From: Macrostomum hystrix
Lineage: Eukaryota > Platyhelminthes > Macrostomidae
NCBI GenBank assembly: GCA_950097015.1
Contig: CATNEN010000013.1
Span: 558,001-622,000 of the forward strand
Direction of reading: 5' to 3'
DNA length: 64,000 nt
Below, piece by piece: positions 33,893-46,148 of the stretch. Positions within the stretch are counted from its first letter, which is position 1. Each line of letters begins with the position of its first letter. The notes beneath the pieces are model-generated. The model searched no databases. It saw nothing but the letters and a program-made list of their open reading frames with translations, and was not told the DNA's origin. The translations under genes were made by a program, and so were the position numbers.

Positions 33893-36800
33893 TCCTACAT
33901 GTAACAGTGACGCTCTGAAAATTGAAAGCTTGTGTTGCAGTTAATTTTCTTTCATTTGTCACGTGCATTAGACTTTACCCCTGCTCTGGATCATTATCAC
34001 ACTTCAGTTTAAGTTGCTATAATTTATCATAATTTTTTAATTTGACTTACTTACAAATTATCAAACAAAAGAACACAACAGACACTTCCCAAACCAGGAA
34101 TTTCCCTTATTAGAAAGTTCTCAATCTTAGAACATACCAAAATTACTATCAATTTTGTGAATTTTTTATTTGGATTTCTCAATTATCTTATTGTCTTCTG
34201 TTCATAATCTTTCATCTATAAAACTGTTGTTGCATTTTTTAAACTTGAGATTAAACAAAAAGTTTGAAATTGCTTTGATATTAACGCAAGTCTATTTTTG
34301 TCTGACTATATAATGTACTTTTTCAGTTAATAATGGCGCGAAGTTAAGATTGCTTTATAATCTTTGCCTTGTCATTACCTACTACATGTTTGCCGCGATT
34401 CCCTAATTAACCTGCAGCAAGGAATCAATTATCCCGATAAGCAAACTATTCAGTTATTTATTTATTACGAGTATCTTTAGGAATTAGTTAGCCTCGATCT
34501 GTCAATATCGGGTGAAATCTGGATTTTCTGAACGCTAAAATCAATAGAGCAAGTTTACATTTAATGGCTTCACTGCAGCGATTATATTAACAAATCCTAT
34601 ATCAACACACAAAGTATTATACTCGAAAATTCCCAATCGTACATTTCCCATATTTTTTTCCTTCCTATGTAGAAATAAAAACTTTTGACAATTTAACTGC
34701 ACAGCCTCAACACGAATAGTCCATTTGTTTTTCTTCCAAGCCAAACCAGTTTGCGCGAACATGCAAAACTCCTCTGCCATTATGGCTTTGTAAAATCATT
34801 GACTACCTACGGAAGATATGAATTTTGAGCGATTGTAGAGATAAACATAAACTCACATGTGGACTTGGATTTTCACGAAAATATAATTTTCCGCATTAGA
34901 AAAGATAGAAATATACGCAAACAAACCTGTCAAAGATGGCATCACCTGCCTAACAAATTAATCATAATTGATATTAAAACCCTTCATAAACTGGTGCGCT
35001 TGGCAAATTGATTAAATTAATTGGCTATGCCTGGAATCCTTAGCATGTACCCATCAAATTATTTCTAGATGTGTATTTTCAATTACTGAAAACGATATGT
35101 CCAAACATATCGATGTCCAAGTTCATGATAATGACATGCGATCCTAGAGTAAGATTCAACAAAAAGGGAAAAAAACTGCGCCATCGCGTGTATTAGCACT
35201 AAAACTCTAAACATACCAGTATATAAAAATTGAAAACACAATGGTCTATAGAAAAACGGGTAGCACCACTAGAAGTAGTATATTATTGTTTAAGATTTTT
35301 ATCGGCGAAGAAATTAAAGCGTTTCGATACTGCGTTTTCAACATCTGAATCTGACAGTAGTAAGCATACATCAGAATGCAACAAAAACAACAGCAACAGT
35401 CACAACAAGTGGGTCAGCATCAGTTGTCGTGCTTCAGTGCCAGCTTAAATGCGATCGCGATGAGCTAGCCCACATCGGCATCAGTCCACACTGCTGCCCA
35501 GTGTCATGCGCATTGCCGTCTCGAATATGTCGTTATGGAAAGAACGCTTCTGCAACAATATGCAATATAGTTTTTTTGGCTTTAAAAGAGTAGCCAGCCT
35601 ACTGTGTTCCGCTATTTAATTGTATGTGAGTTAAAAGTGTTTTTTAAAAATAATTACTTGGTAATTAGAAGAAAAACTGCGATTTTCGGGCATGAGAAGG
35701 TAATCCATAAAATGTTCCGATTGTTCATTTAGGTCGAAAGAGGAAAATTAAAATAGATTTTTTGCTTCAACTTTCAAGATTGTAGTGCGCCAGATAATTT
35801 TTTTACTATAATAGCTTCCATGCAAGTTATTTACATTCGGAGAATTTTACTTGCTGCTGAAACTGAGTTCATCGGTTCTTTTGTAAGATCCATAAAGAAG
35901 TTATACAACATATTTTTCATATTCACTCTGGAAAAGAGAATCTCCTAAGTGTATTTATTGCCTTATCGACCCTATTTAATTAGATTGTCACTATTCTAGG
36001 TTCAATTATAATAAGAAAGTGTTGTATCTTAAATGACTGACGCAACGGAGATTCCGATTTGTTAGAATAATAAGGAAAACACGCCAATAGGCGGCACTCG
36101 GCAGGCAGACGAATAGGAGTGTATATTTGATATATTATATCAAATAACCGTACGAATTACGCATGAGTGCAGAGGTCGGGGCCTTTATTTATTGGCCCAA
36201 AGGCGTGGGGAAGAACTTTCTAGAAAGTTACTAAAAATAGACTACGCGGGAAAATTCTGGAAAGAGTATGGACTTAACGCCTTACGACAAAGAATAGAAA
36301 ATTCTGGAAAGTTCCCGGGAATTACAGCAACAACAGTCTCAACAGAAAGTAAATCTGAACAAAGTAACAGTCGCAGAGCCGGATAGTTCAGATTATAATT
36401 TTTTAATAGTTTTCGCGCACGGTAAAACAAAGAAACGATTAAATGGAACCTAAAGAAATTTTTTTATACTACTAATAAGCGTACTATACCATTTTTACAA
36501 CAGTATTTTTGTACTTCAATTTTTTTGCAGACTAACATTAGTATAACTGGCGCTAATTCAGACTACAGTCTTGTCAAAGAAATCTCTGACTTGCCCTTTA
36601 TGTAACTTTTGAAGTGAGGTAACGTAAAATTGTATGCCTATAAGTCATGCATTATAATAGCATCCTTTGAACTTTGCTATTGGTAGCTCTGCAACCAATA
36701 GTAACCATTTTTTAAGAACTTTAGTTAAGCAATATTAATTAACTTATAACAGAAGCATTTTTTTCTAATACTCTATCTGGACTGTGAGTGCATTTTTTTA

Positions 36801-37190
36801 TTTAAATGAATGTATTGACAGTTATAAATGTTTACTACTAAGTGCTAGTATTAAAAAATGATCTGTTTATCAGCCAATTTAGTTTCTTTGAATACATTGG
36901 GATAGCTAGTTACTATTATATATATTAAAAAAGTTAATAAGTAAAAGTATTGTTATTGTCAACTTAATATGTGTATTATATTTGTCTTATTCCTCTCATT
37001 TCAAGAAGACTATTTGAATTTATATACTTAAACTACTGTTTAAATTTTAACTAATACTAACATTTTTTACCTAGTAGAAGATTTTTTCCAACTAGCTTGG
37101 ATAAAAATCATAATAAGAATTGTAGGAGGGCTGCAGGCAATAGAACATCAGTTATTGAGACTAGAATTTAGCCAGAGAATAGGCAATTCT
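33893..37190. other. Long AT-rich intergenic region, no gene called
   Basis: Mostly AT-rich, with scattered remnants of the 35-bp repeat near 34085. The part at 35350-35455 carries a short Gln-rich frame (MQQKQQQQSQQVGQHQ) and 36100-36390 is less AT-rich, with a frame of 64 codons ending TESKSEQSNSRRAG. At 36128-36148 there is a TTTGATATATTATATCAAA palindrome. These could be fragments of an old mobile element or a diverged exon; no family was recognised. Confidence 0.4.
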
Positions 37191-37191
37191 T

Positions 37192-37472
37192 CCCATTTTA
37201 CTGACTCCTGAGCACACACTCACACATATCCTATATGCAGGCACACACCCTATTTAAATAATGGGCAGCCTACTTCATTATCATCATCGTCAGGCAGTGT
37301 ACACCTTCACTGTGCCTCGTGGAGGTTGGCCCTCAAGGGCATAACTTGCACAACAAGCCCCCTAGCCTTCTCTCTGCAGCAAATAAATGTGGCCTGGCTG
37401 TGGAATCGAGCTCAGGGACCCAGGTGCAAGAGGAAAATGCGTTAGACTGTTCTGCCACTGACCCCCTTTGCA
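37192..37472 (-). mobile_element. tRNA-derived SINE, family 1
   Basis: Full-length minus-oriented copy. The head has A-box-like GTGGCAGAACAGTCTAA and the B box GAGCTCGATTCC. The body has GAGAGAAGGCTAGG, GAGGGCCAACCTCC and GTACACTGCCTGACGATGA. The 3' part has CTCAGGAGTCAGTAAAATGG. It lies about 230 bp upstream of the asparaginase start. Confidence 0.8.
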
Positions 37473-37687
37473 ACTGGTTTAGCTGGAACAGATGTGTATA
37501 ACTGATGACAAATCTGCAGATATTGCAAAGAAGCCAATTAAAATAAATAATAAGGTGTCTGAACCCTAACTAATACACAGCCTCTCAGTTAGGAGCCAGA
37601 TTTCAAAGTTACTGATGTGGATAGCAGATCTTAATAAGTTAACTTATAAATTTTCTATTCCACCAAGCCATGGTTGTTGTATTGATA

Positions 37688-37704
37688 TATTTTTTTTTCT
37701 AGCA
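37688..37704 (+). promoter_or_regulatory. Splice acceptor next to the ASPG start codon
   Basis: A run of T followed by CTAG lies two bases before the ATG of the asparaginase gene. It must be either the 3' end of a 5' UTR intron or a trans-splice acceptor. Confidence 0.55.
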
Positions 37705-40700
37705 TGGAGGACTTAGTGTCATTCGCCGACAAGGCTAAACCAGACAAAAATGCCAGTAACAGTGGGCAGGAGAAATCAGCCTGTCCTGACTCTGCCGCTG
37801 GCGGTGGCAGATCCGACAATTCTTCGCCGACGCCATTCAGCCCTACCAGGCTGCTGCAGTCGCGTAAGCATGAGTTCGCGGACCGGGTGACCCGCATGCA
37901 GGCCGATATGCAGAAACAGAGCAGGCTGAGCATTTCCGCCCAGCCGCATATGGCTATTGATCAGCATTATCAGCCTAAACAGTTGAAGAAGTTCAACTTT
38001 ACTATGGCCTTTCATGCTATGGAGCTGTTAGATTTGACCCTCACCAAAGTTTCAAAGGTTAGTATGGGAAGTTTTTTTAGAATATCCACTATCTATTCCC
38101 ATATTCTCCTTCAGGTTTTCTACTCATTAATTTTTGTGTTATCCAATTTTCCAATTATTCAATCGGTGTTATTTATGATCAGTCCTTTTAAACACTGTGA
38201 CGTTCTGTGGTGTTCTTGCACATGACCTGTCCTTCAGGTGTCCTTCATGACCAGTCCTTCAGGTGTTCAACATACCAGTCCTTCAGGTGTTCAACATGAC
38301 CAGTCCCTCATGTGTTCTTCATGACCAGTCCCTCATGTGTTCTTCATGACCAGTCCCTCAGGTGTTCTTCATGATCAGTCCCTCAGGTGTTCTACATGAC
38401 CAGTCCCTAAGTTCTACATGACCAGTCCCTCAGGTGTTCTACACTAGATGTTCATTAGTAATTGAGTTGATTGTTATTTGCGAATTAGCCAATTGCGCCC
38501 CCAACAGGTGCTGGTGCTGTACACGGGCGGCACAATCGGTATGAAGTCTGTTGGTGGCGCCTACGAGCCAGTCGCCAACTACCTGGCTAACGCTATTCGC
38601 GACACCAAAGTGCTTCACGACACTGATCGATTGAAATCATTGATGAGCGAAGATGATTGGCAGATTCTCACTGACAGCAGTTTGGGCTTGGTTGACCTGC
38701 CATTCGCCCTTCCAACTAGCGTTGAAGGCCGCACCCTGCTGTATGTGATCTACGAATACGAGCCGCTGCTGGACTCCTCCGACATGACCATGGACGATCA
38801 TCTGCGCATCGCGTCCGACATTGGCCTCGAGTACGACTTCTTTGACGGCTTCGTTATTCTTCACGGCACCGACACAATGTGCTACACAGCATCGGCTCTG
38901 TCATTTCTGCTGGAGAATCTAGGCAAGCCGGTCATTGTGACTGGCTCTCAGATTCCTATTATTGAATGCCGTAGCGATGGTCGCGATAACTTCATGAGCG
39001 CACTCATACTGGCCGGATTCTACTGTATACCGGAGGTGTGCGTCTATTTTCATAGCGAACTGCTGCGCGGCAATCGGTGCACCAAGATCTCCACTAATGA
39101 CTTTGACGCGTTCGCTTCGCCTAATTGTAATCCCCTGGCTAAGCTGGGCATCAATGTGCAAGTCTACTGGCACCGGGTGCTGGGCGCGGATCAGACGCGA
39201 AAATTTCATGTGCACGACAAACTCTGCAATCAGGTGCGGATAGGCTGCGACTTGGGCCTGAATGACCGATTCTGAGTCATCAGAATGACCAATTTTGAGT
39301 CATCAGAATGACCAATTTTGAGTCATCAGAATGACCGATTCTGAGTCATCAGAATGACCAATTTTGAATCATGAGAATGACCGATTCTGAGTCATCAGAA
39401 TGACCAATTTTGAATCATCAGAATGACCAATTTTGAGTCATCAGAATGACCAATTTTGAATCATCAGAATGACCAATTCTGAGTCATCAGAATGACCAAT
39501 TTTGAGTCATCAGAATGACCTATTTTGAATCATCAGAATGACGAATTTTGAGTCATCAGAATGACCGATTCTTAGTCATCAGAATGACCGATTCTGAGTC
39601 ATCAGAATGACTAATTGTGATTCATCAGAATGACCGATTCTTAGTCATCAGAATGACCAATTCTGAGTCATCAGAATGATAGATTTTGAGTAGTAAAAAC
39701 TATTACTTCTGAGTCTTAAAAATGATCATTTCTGAGTCATGGGAATTAACGATTCTGAGTCAACAGAAGGACTTACTCTGTGTCGTCAATATGATTGATT
39801 CTGAGTCATCAGAATGAGCCTTTCCTCCCAGGCCTGAGTAGTGCATTTTATTATTAGGAATATGTAGTGGGTCATAAGAAATGTTTAATTATTAAATATG
39901 AAATCCTTCAGTCTTCCTTAATAAACACTTTATAAAGCCCTGAGCTGTCCTAAAATTACCTCAGGTGATCCTGCTTCGACTATTCCCGTCGATCACAACT
40001 GAGCTAATCCGAGAGTTCCTCAAGCCGCCCATACTTGGCCTCGTGCTGCAGTCATACGGCGCGGGAAATTTCCCAACAAACGACGGCATGCTCGGCGCAC
40101 TAAAAGAGGCCAGCGATCGCGGCGTCCTGATGGTGAACATCTCGCAGTGCCAGCGCGGCCCAGTATCCGTGATCTATCGCACTGGCCAGGCCCTAGCCGA
40201 AGCCGGGGTTATCTCTGGCGCAGACATGGTCCCGGAGGCTGCCCTGTCAAAGCTGGCCTACGTGTTGAGCAAAGAGGACTGGCCGTTGGAGCACAAGCGC
40301 CGGAAACTGCAGCGCAGCCTGCGCGGCGAGGCCACGGCTGTTGCAGATTACGCCGATGGCGTTGATGAGGACGGCGAGAGGCGAGCCCCGGTCGACTGCT
40401 CCAGGGTTTGTGCGATCGTTAATATAACTTTATCTAGCCTACTTATAGTAGTGTTATTGGAATATTCGTTTTGTGTACTCTGAGTCGTTGAAATCAGTCA
40501 CTTTACTCCTCAGCCTGTGAAAAAAGTCATTACTAATTTTCATTTCAAATGAACCATGAACAATTCTGTGTTTGTGATATGCGCCATGACCAATTCTGTG
40601 TTTGTGATATGCGCCATGACCAATTCTGTGTTTGTGAAATGAGCCATGACCAATTCTGTGTTTGTGAAATGCGCCATGACCAATTCTGTGTTTGTGAAAT

Positions 40701-41513
40701 GAGCCATGACCAATTCTGTGTTTGTGAAATGAGCCATGACCAATTCTCATTGTGCACTGTGATGAGTCAGGACCCAGTTTGAATAGATTTTATTATAACA
40801 AGAATCACCGCCCGCAGTCGGACCAGCCGGCCCTGCTAGACCGCATGTGCGCCCAGCTGTCTGACCAGTGCGCCAAGGCTGGCATCACTTTATCCCATGA
40901 CTATTTTGCCCCGGCCCTCTTAAACGCCCTGGCCGTCTCCGGGCACGCTGACCGGGCCGAGCAGATCCTGCGCGGCAGCGAATTCAACTTGGCCACTCTG
41001 AACTCCGGCAAGTACAAATTCCGAGCCGGCCCGCTTCACCTGGCCGCAGCGCACGGCCGCGCCAACATTGCCCGATTCCTGCTAAAGCACGGAGTCGCCC
41101 TCAACGCCAAGGACGAACGCTGCCACACCGCTTTAGACATCGCGCTGGATCGAGGCGACTCCGAACTTGTCCAGCTTCTGACAAGCGTCGGCGGCGCCAG
41201 CGGGCGGTCTATGGCCCAGAACGGCACCAGACTATGCGCTATGGCTGCCACCGGTGATTTAGCTTCTCTGCGCATGCACTGGAAGGCTGGCGCAGATCTA
41301 CGCCTCACGGACTACAATGGAGCCACGCCTTTGCACACCGCCGCACTGCACGATCACCTGCAGGTGGTGAAATTTCTTTGCAGCAAAGTTGGCGTCCCGC
41401 CCAGACCGTTGGACCTGCTGGGCCGGTCGCCGTTGCAATTCGCTCGTGACCGCGGCTGCGAGTCGGTCGCCGCCTACCTGGAATCGCTGCCCGACTATGC
41501 CTATGATCATTAG
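37704..41513 (+). CDS. ASPG: Type I L-asparaginase with ankyrin repeats
   Basis: Exons 37704-38057, 38508-39233, 39965-40405 and 40818-41513 join by GT-AG introns, all in phase 0, giving 738 residues. It hydrolyses L-asparagine to aspartate and ammonia; animal homologues (60-kDa lysophospholipase/ASPG) are cytosolic and combine a bacterial-type asparaginase with ankyrin repeats. YTGGTIG carries the nucleophile Thr127. HGTDT gives Thr239 and Asp240, and TKIST gives Lys311 by family alignment. QSYGAGNFPTNDG and ISQCQRG follow in exon 3. Exon 4 has ankyrin repeats such as GPLHLAAAHGRANIARFLL and TPLHTAALHDHLQVVKFL. The N-terminal 118 residues are longer than usual and include a Ser/Pro-rich part. 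Introns 1, 2 and 3 each hold a different minisatellite. Exon 3's donor is the weaker GTTTGT. Confidence 0.92.
38221..38446. repeat. 25-bp minisatellite in ASPG intron 1
   Basis: About nine copies of a unit with core GACCAGTCCCTCAGGTGTTC, followed by TTCAT or TACAT. The CCCTCAGGTGTT part reads as a pyrimidine stretch with AG directly joined to GT. It lies in intron 1 (38058-38507). Confidence 0.93.
39264..39820. repeat. 23-bp minisatellite in ASPG intron 2
   Basis: About 24 copies of GAATGACCAATTTTGAGTCA plus TCA, with a GACCGATTC variant, starting about 30 nt after the donor of exon 2. Copies diverge towards the right, where spacing breaks down after 39690. It lies in intron 2 (39234-39964). 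Confidence 0.95.
40549..40750. repeat. 30-bp minisatellite in ASPG intron 3
   Basis: About seven copies of a 30-bp unit, CATGACCAATTCTGTGTTTG followed by TGATATGCGC or TGAAATGAGC. It ends about 65 nt before the acceptor of ASPG exon 4. The 30-bp length keeps frames open on both strands, with no coding meaning. Confidence 0.95.
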
Positions 41514-41642
41514 ACAGGCCTGCTCTACTCTAATCAATGCTCTTTTTTAGAGACATTGCTGTATCGATGGTCGCTCATTCGATAATTGCAGTGTTTATGA
41601 TCACGCAAGGTCATTGTGGGGCTCATTGCTGCCTAAAAGACC

Positions 41643-41648
41643 ATTAAA
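41643..41648 (+). terminator. Possible ASPG poly(A) signal
   Basis: ATTAAA, the common variant hexamer, lies 130 nt after the ASPG stop. No AATAAA lies nearer. Weak evidence. Confidence 0.3.
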
Positions 41649-41809
41649 TGGGCTCATACTTCGGAATTGATCATTCGATGGGTCATTGGTGTCTAATTAG
41701 TTTTTCAATGACTCATTGTTAAACTGAAGACTTGTAAGTGCGTCATTGCCTCATTGATCCTTTAAGGGTCACATCTGGTTTAAATGACCATTTAATCGGT
41801 CATATTTCG

Positions 41810-42255
41810 ATAATCCTTCTCTGATTCTTATTTCGATAATCCTTCTATCAGTCCTATCTCGATAATCCTTCTATGAGTCCTATCTCGATAATCCTTTTAT
41901 CAGTCCTATCTCGATAACCCTTATGAGTCCTATCTCGATAATCCTTCTATCAGTCCTATCTCGATAATCCTTCTATGAGTCCTATCTCGATAATCCTTCT
42001 ATCAGTCCTATCTCGATAATCCTTCTATCAGTCCTATCTCGATAATCCTTCTATGAGTCCTATCTCGATAATCATTTTATCAGTCCTATCTCGATAATCC
42101 TTATGAGTCCTATCTCGATAATCCTTATGAGTCATATCTCGATAATTCTTTTAAGTCTTATCTCGATAATCCTTCTACGAGCTATGAGTCCTGTCACGTT
42201 AATCCTTCTCTGATTCATATCTCGATAATCCTTCTCTGATTCATATCTCGATTTC
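41810..42255. repeat. 26-bp minisatellite
   Basis: About 17 copies of TCTCGATAATCCTTCTATGA followed by GTCCTA, with CAGTCC and shortened 22-23-bp variants. It lies some 300 bp downstream of ASPG. Confidence 0.94.
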
Positions 42256-42909
42256 TGATAAATCAAAAGTCTGCTTCGCTCTCTCTTACTACTTTGCTAG
42301 CCTATTTCATGACTATTCTTACAATTTAGGCGCATTGAAATTGCAAAGATGGATCAGCTGACAGTTAATTTTACATTAATTTTTGGGCGCAGATGGCAAC
42401 AAAAAATTCTCGCCTGTTTTATGTGGAGATGAAAAAATATGGGCCGTTCGGCAGTTGTGAGAGCCTACGTAGTTAATCCCGCCGCTTTGCAGTGGATTTA
42501 CGGTTGGTATTTATTTTATTAAAAGTATTTAGGCACTATAAAAGGATTATGTAACTCTGAGCAGTTTGAGTGATAGCACTGTATTGCTTTCTTATTTTTT
42601 CGTACACATATTTTTACCAGTTCCACAACTACCTAGCAGCATCAAAAATAGTAGTACCATACCCATTGTGTTTCAGTGTTGTTTTTTATTCATCAGATAA
42701 TTTTTTCTTATTTCTTACTCGCTTTTTAGCAGCTTTTTGTGCATAGAGTTAACTTTTGCCTTAGTTTTTTTAGTTCTTTTATGAAAATTTATATTATCAA
42801 TTAGTAAAACTACGAATTTTCATTTTTTGTTTCAATCAACACCAAGACAGTTGTTTTTGTGAACTTTTAGGTAAGTTATTGCGTATGTTTTTTTACGTGT
42901 CAGAAACGT
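42256..42909. other. AT-rich spacer, no gene seen
   Basis: T-rich sequence between two arrays. No ORF or RNA gene could be supported. Confidence 0.45.
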
Positions 42910-43490
42910 GTTTGAAGTGTCAATCAGGTGTCAACATCAAAGTGTCAGGTTAGACCTTAAAGTGTCAGGTTAGATCTTAAAGTGTCAGGTTAGTGTCTTT
43001 AGGTCTCAGGGTAGATCTTAAAGTGTCAGGTTTGATATTAAAGTGTCAGGTTTGATATTAAAGTGTCATATTAGTGTCTTTAAGTGTCAGGTTAGATCTT
43101 AAAGTGTCAGGTTAGTGTCTTCAAGTATCAGGTTAGATATTAAAGTGTCAGCTGGTTATCTTCATATTTGTCAGGTTAGATATTAAAGTGTCAGCTGGTT
43201 ATCTTCATATTTGTCAGGTTAGATATTAAAGTGTCAGCTGGTTATCTTCATATTTGTCAGGTTAGATATTAAAGTGTCAGCTGGTTATCTTCATATTTGT
43301 CAGGTTAGATATGAAAGTGTCAGCTGGTTATCTTCATATTTGTCAGGTTAGATATTAAAGTGTCAGCTGGTTATCTTCAAAGTGTCAGGTTAGATTCTAA
43401 AGTGTCAGGTTGATCTTGAAGTATCAGATTAGTGTCTTTAGCTGTCAGTTAGGTGTCTTTAAAGTGTCAGATTAACGTCTTAGTGTCAAC
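42910..43490. repeat. Compound 19-bp and 43-bp minisatellite
   Basis: The left and right parts are built of about 19-bp units (AAGTGTCAGGTTAGATCTT). The centre (about 43130-43380) has five to six 43-bp composite units that include GTGTCAGCTGGTTATCTTCA. The 43-bp unit appears to be a duplicated and diverged pair of the short unit. Confidence 0.93.
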
Positions 43491-44029
43491 CTCATTTAGA
43501 CATATTTAAGACTTTGATTTAAAACAAAGACCGTTTGCTATGCGTCTAGTATTTTGAAGTCTCGTCTAATCTGTTTGATATATTTTTCTGTATCTTTTTG
43601 CGAAACACCCCTAGACTATAAGATATTTATACAAAGACATGCAGTCTTCATTTCAATACTTGTATTCAACTTCTATGGGTTTCCTTGTGTAGCAGTCTTT
43701 GTTTTGTCATTAAAAACTATGACTAACAGAAAAATACTCTATTCTATTATTTCATCAGCTTTGCGCATTTTTAAGCACTCAACAGACAGAAATGCTCTTG
43801 ATTTTTTAAACTAGCATCTGCTCGTATTTTTGCGAGATTTTCGAAGAAAAAATATTGACATTTAATTGGTTAGTATTTTGCTTAGACTTTATACGTCAGT
43901 TTGTCCCGACAATTTATTTGTGTTGTTTTCACCCCAAATAAACACTCAAGAAAGTCACAAACACTGCGATAGAATATATGCTTTTGGTTCATTCCAAGAA
44001 ATTACCGTTCTTTAACTAACTCGCTTCCT
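43491..44029. other. AT-rich spacer, no gene called
   Basis: An 86-codon frame at 43554-43814 is AT-rich and hydrophobic, with no recognisable domain. I treat it as chance. Confidence 0.4.
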
Positions 44030-44660
44030 ACACCTCCTCCCTCTCCTTCCCCTTCTTCTCCTCATCTTCACCTTCCTCTCCTTATCTCTCCCTTTCTCTC
44101 CTCATCTTCCCCTTCCTCTCTTCATCTTCCCCTTCCTCTCCTCATCTTCCCCTTCCTCTCCTCATCTTCCCCTTCCTCTCTTCATCTTCCCCTTCCTCTC
44201 CTTATCTCTCCCTTTCTCTCCTCATCTTCCCCTTCCTCTCTTCATCTTCCCCTTCCCCTCCTCATCTCTCCCTTTCTCTCCTCATCTTCCCCTTCCTCTC
44301 TTCATCTTCCCCTTCCTCTCTTCCTCTTCCCCTTCCTCTCTTCATCTTACCCTTCCTCTCTTCATCTTCCGCTTCCTCTCCTCATCTCTCCCTTTCTCTT
44401 CTCATCTTCCCCTTCCTCTCCTCATCTTCGCCTTCCTCTCTTCATCTTCCCCTTCCTCTCCTCATCTTCACCTTCCTCTCCTTATCTTCCCCTTCCTCTC
44501 ATTATCTTCCCCTTCCTCTCCTCATCTTCCCCTTTCTCTCCTTATCTTCCCCTTCCTCTCTTCATCTTCCCCTTCCTCTCTTCATCTTCCCCTTCCTCTC
44601 CTCATCTTCCCCTTTCTCTCCTCATCTTCCCCTTCCTCTCCTTGTCTTCCCCTTCCCCTG
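44030..44660. repeat. 20-bp homopyrimidine minisatellite
   Basis: About 31 copies of CTCCTCATCTTCCCCTTCCT with variants (CTCTTCATC, TCTCTCCCTT). The top strand is C/T except for one A per unit. Confidence 0.95.
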
Positions 44661-45666
44661 CCATAGACTATTGGTTAGGCCTTGCCGGGTATTAATTCCT
44701 TCTTCGCAGAGGTACACAAAGAGAAAGAATGAAGAGAGCGGGCAATCTATGGTTTCCGTGTGTCGGTTTTTCCGAGGCTTTTAAGAACTGCGCGCCAGTA
44801 AGTAATCAGCAGGGGATAATCAGTGAATAAAGAACTGTGAGCAATGGATCAGCACACATGCAAGTAATCAGTGAATAAGGAACTGTGAGCAATGGATCAG
44901 CACAGTGTAGCGTGTGTCGGGAAGTGATGCAAACTCACTTCACTCGTCTATACACATGAAGATTGGCTGCTTTACTTCTAACAGTGCTGGTGTTTAAGCC
45001 ATAGACATTTTTGTTTTTATGGCTATCTAGACTCAAGTTCAGGTATATCAGGGCGCCACTCAGCCTTTAAATCCCTGTCTATGGTCGAGACAAAGATTAT
45101 AATTTTCCTATCACTCAAAGTGCCTAGAGCAGAAATAGAAAAGCAAATGTTCTTATACTCGTATTAAATTAATTTAAAGCTAAAATGATATACAATTGAG
45201 TTAAAATGTATGAGGCGAAAATAAAGAAATGATGAAAAAAGACTGGGATAGAATCAATGCCTGACATGTGACAGGTTTTCAATAATTTCGTGACTAGAAT
45301 TTGAAATTTATGCACGCCCAGTCATCAAAATTCAATGAATCGGCGTCAAATTACATCATTCTGTTTCTTCTAACGTCGAAAATAGTATTTGTGTAAATAA
45401 AAGACTGGGATAATAAATAAAGCCGGACAAAGTCGGATAAGCTCCGGAGTTCGAATTTAATTCTCTATTTGTTTTGCTCACCAAAATCACGCTGTGATTT
45501 CTATGCCTTGTTTCTATGATCTTATCCACCTAGGTGGAAAATGTGCTCATATGAAAATAACGGAAATCGGAACGACACAATTTTGTGAGGAAAAATGATT
45601 TACAAAAAATGAAATGCAAGAATTTACCGAAATGTATTTTTCCTCTATTTATCAAGCACCTCAAAA
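44661..45666. other. Intergenic, short tandem duplication
   Basis: At 44800-44905 a segment of about 56 bp (AATCAGTGAATAA..GAACTGTGAGCAATGGATCA) is duplicated. The rest is AT-rich with no gene recognised. Confidence 0.45.
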
Positions 45667-45895
45667 AATTGGAGTGGGGTGGTCGGTATAAATAGGCAGG
45701 GTGGGTTGATTGGAGTGGGGTGGTCGGTATAAATAGGCAGGGTGGGTTGATTGGAGTGGGGTGGTCGGTATAAATAGGCAGGGTGGGTTGATTGGAGTGG
45801 GGTGGTCGGTATAAATAGACAGGGTGGATCGATTGGAGTGGGGTGGTCGGTCTAAACAGGCGGGTTAGGTCGATTGGAGTGGGGTTGAGTGGTCA
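45667..45895. repeat. 41-bp minisatellite carrying TATA boxes
   Basis: About five copies of a 41-bp unit containing GGTCGGTATAAATAGGCAGG. In the first three units TATAAATA is intact with a G-rich flank, as in core promoters. The last unit is changed to TCTAAACAGG. No plus-strand gene start was recognised directly downstream. Confidence 0.93.
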
Positions 45896-46148
45896 TAGCC
45901 CCTGTTCTGACCAATCAGAGTACTTTGAAAGTAGAAAAATTTTCTTTGTAATAAACCGACCCGTATAGTGAACGAAGTGCCGAGTGGGCAGAAATAAAAG
46001 TACAAATTGAGCGCGAACGAGGGAGAAAGAATTAAAGTTGGCTTGAATTTGGCTACAGGCTCCGAGTTTCTGCATTTAAGGCCTTTGACTTTCTTATCGA
46101 GGGCTTGCTGTACATTTTTGTGCACAGATTGTTTGCCGAACGGCATAG

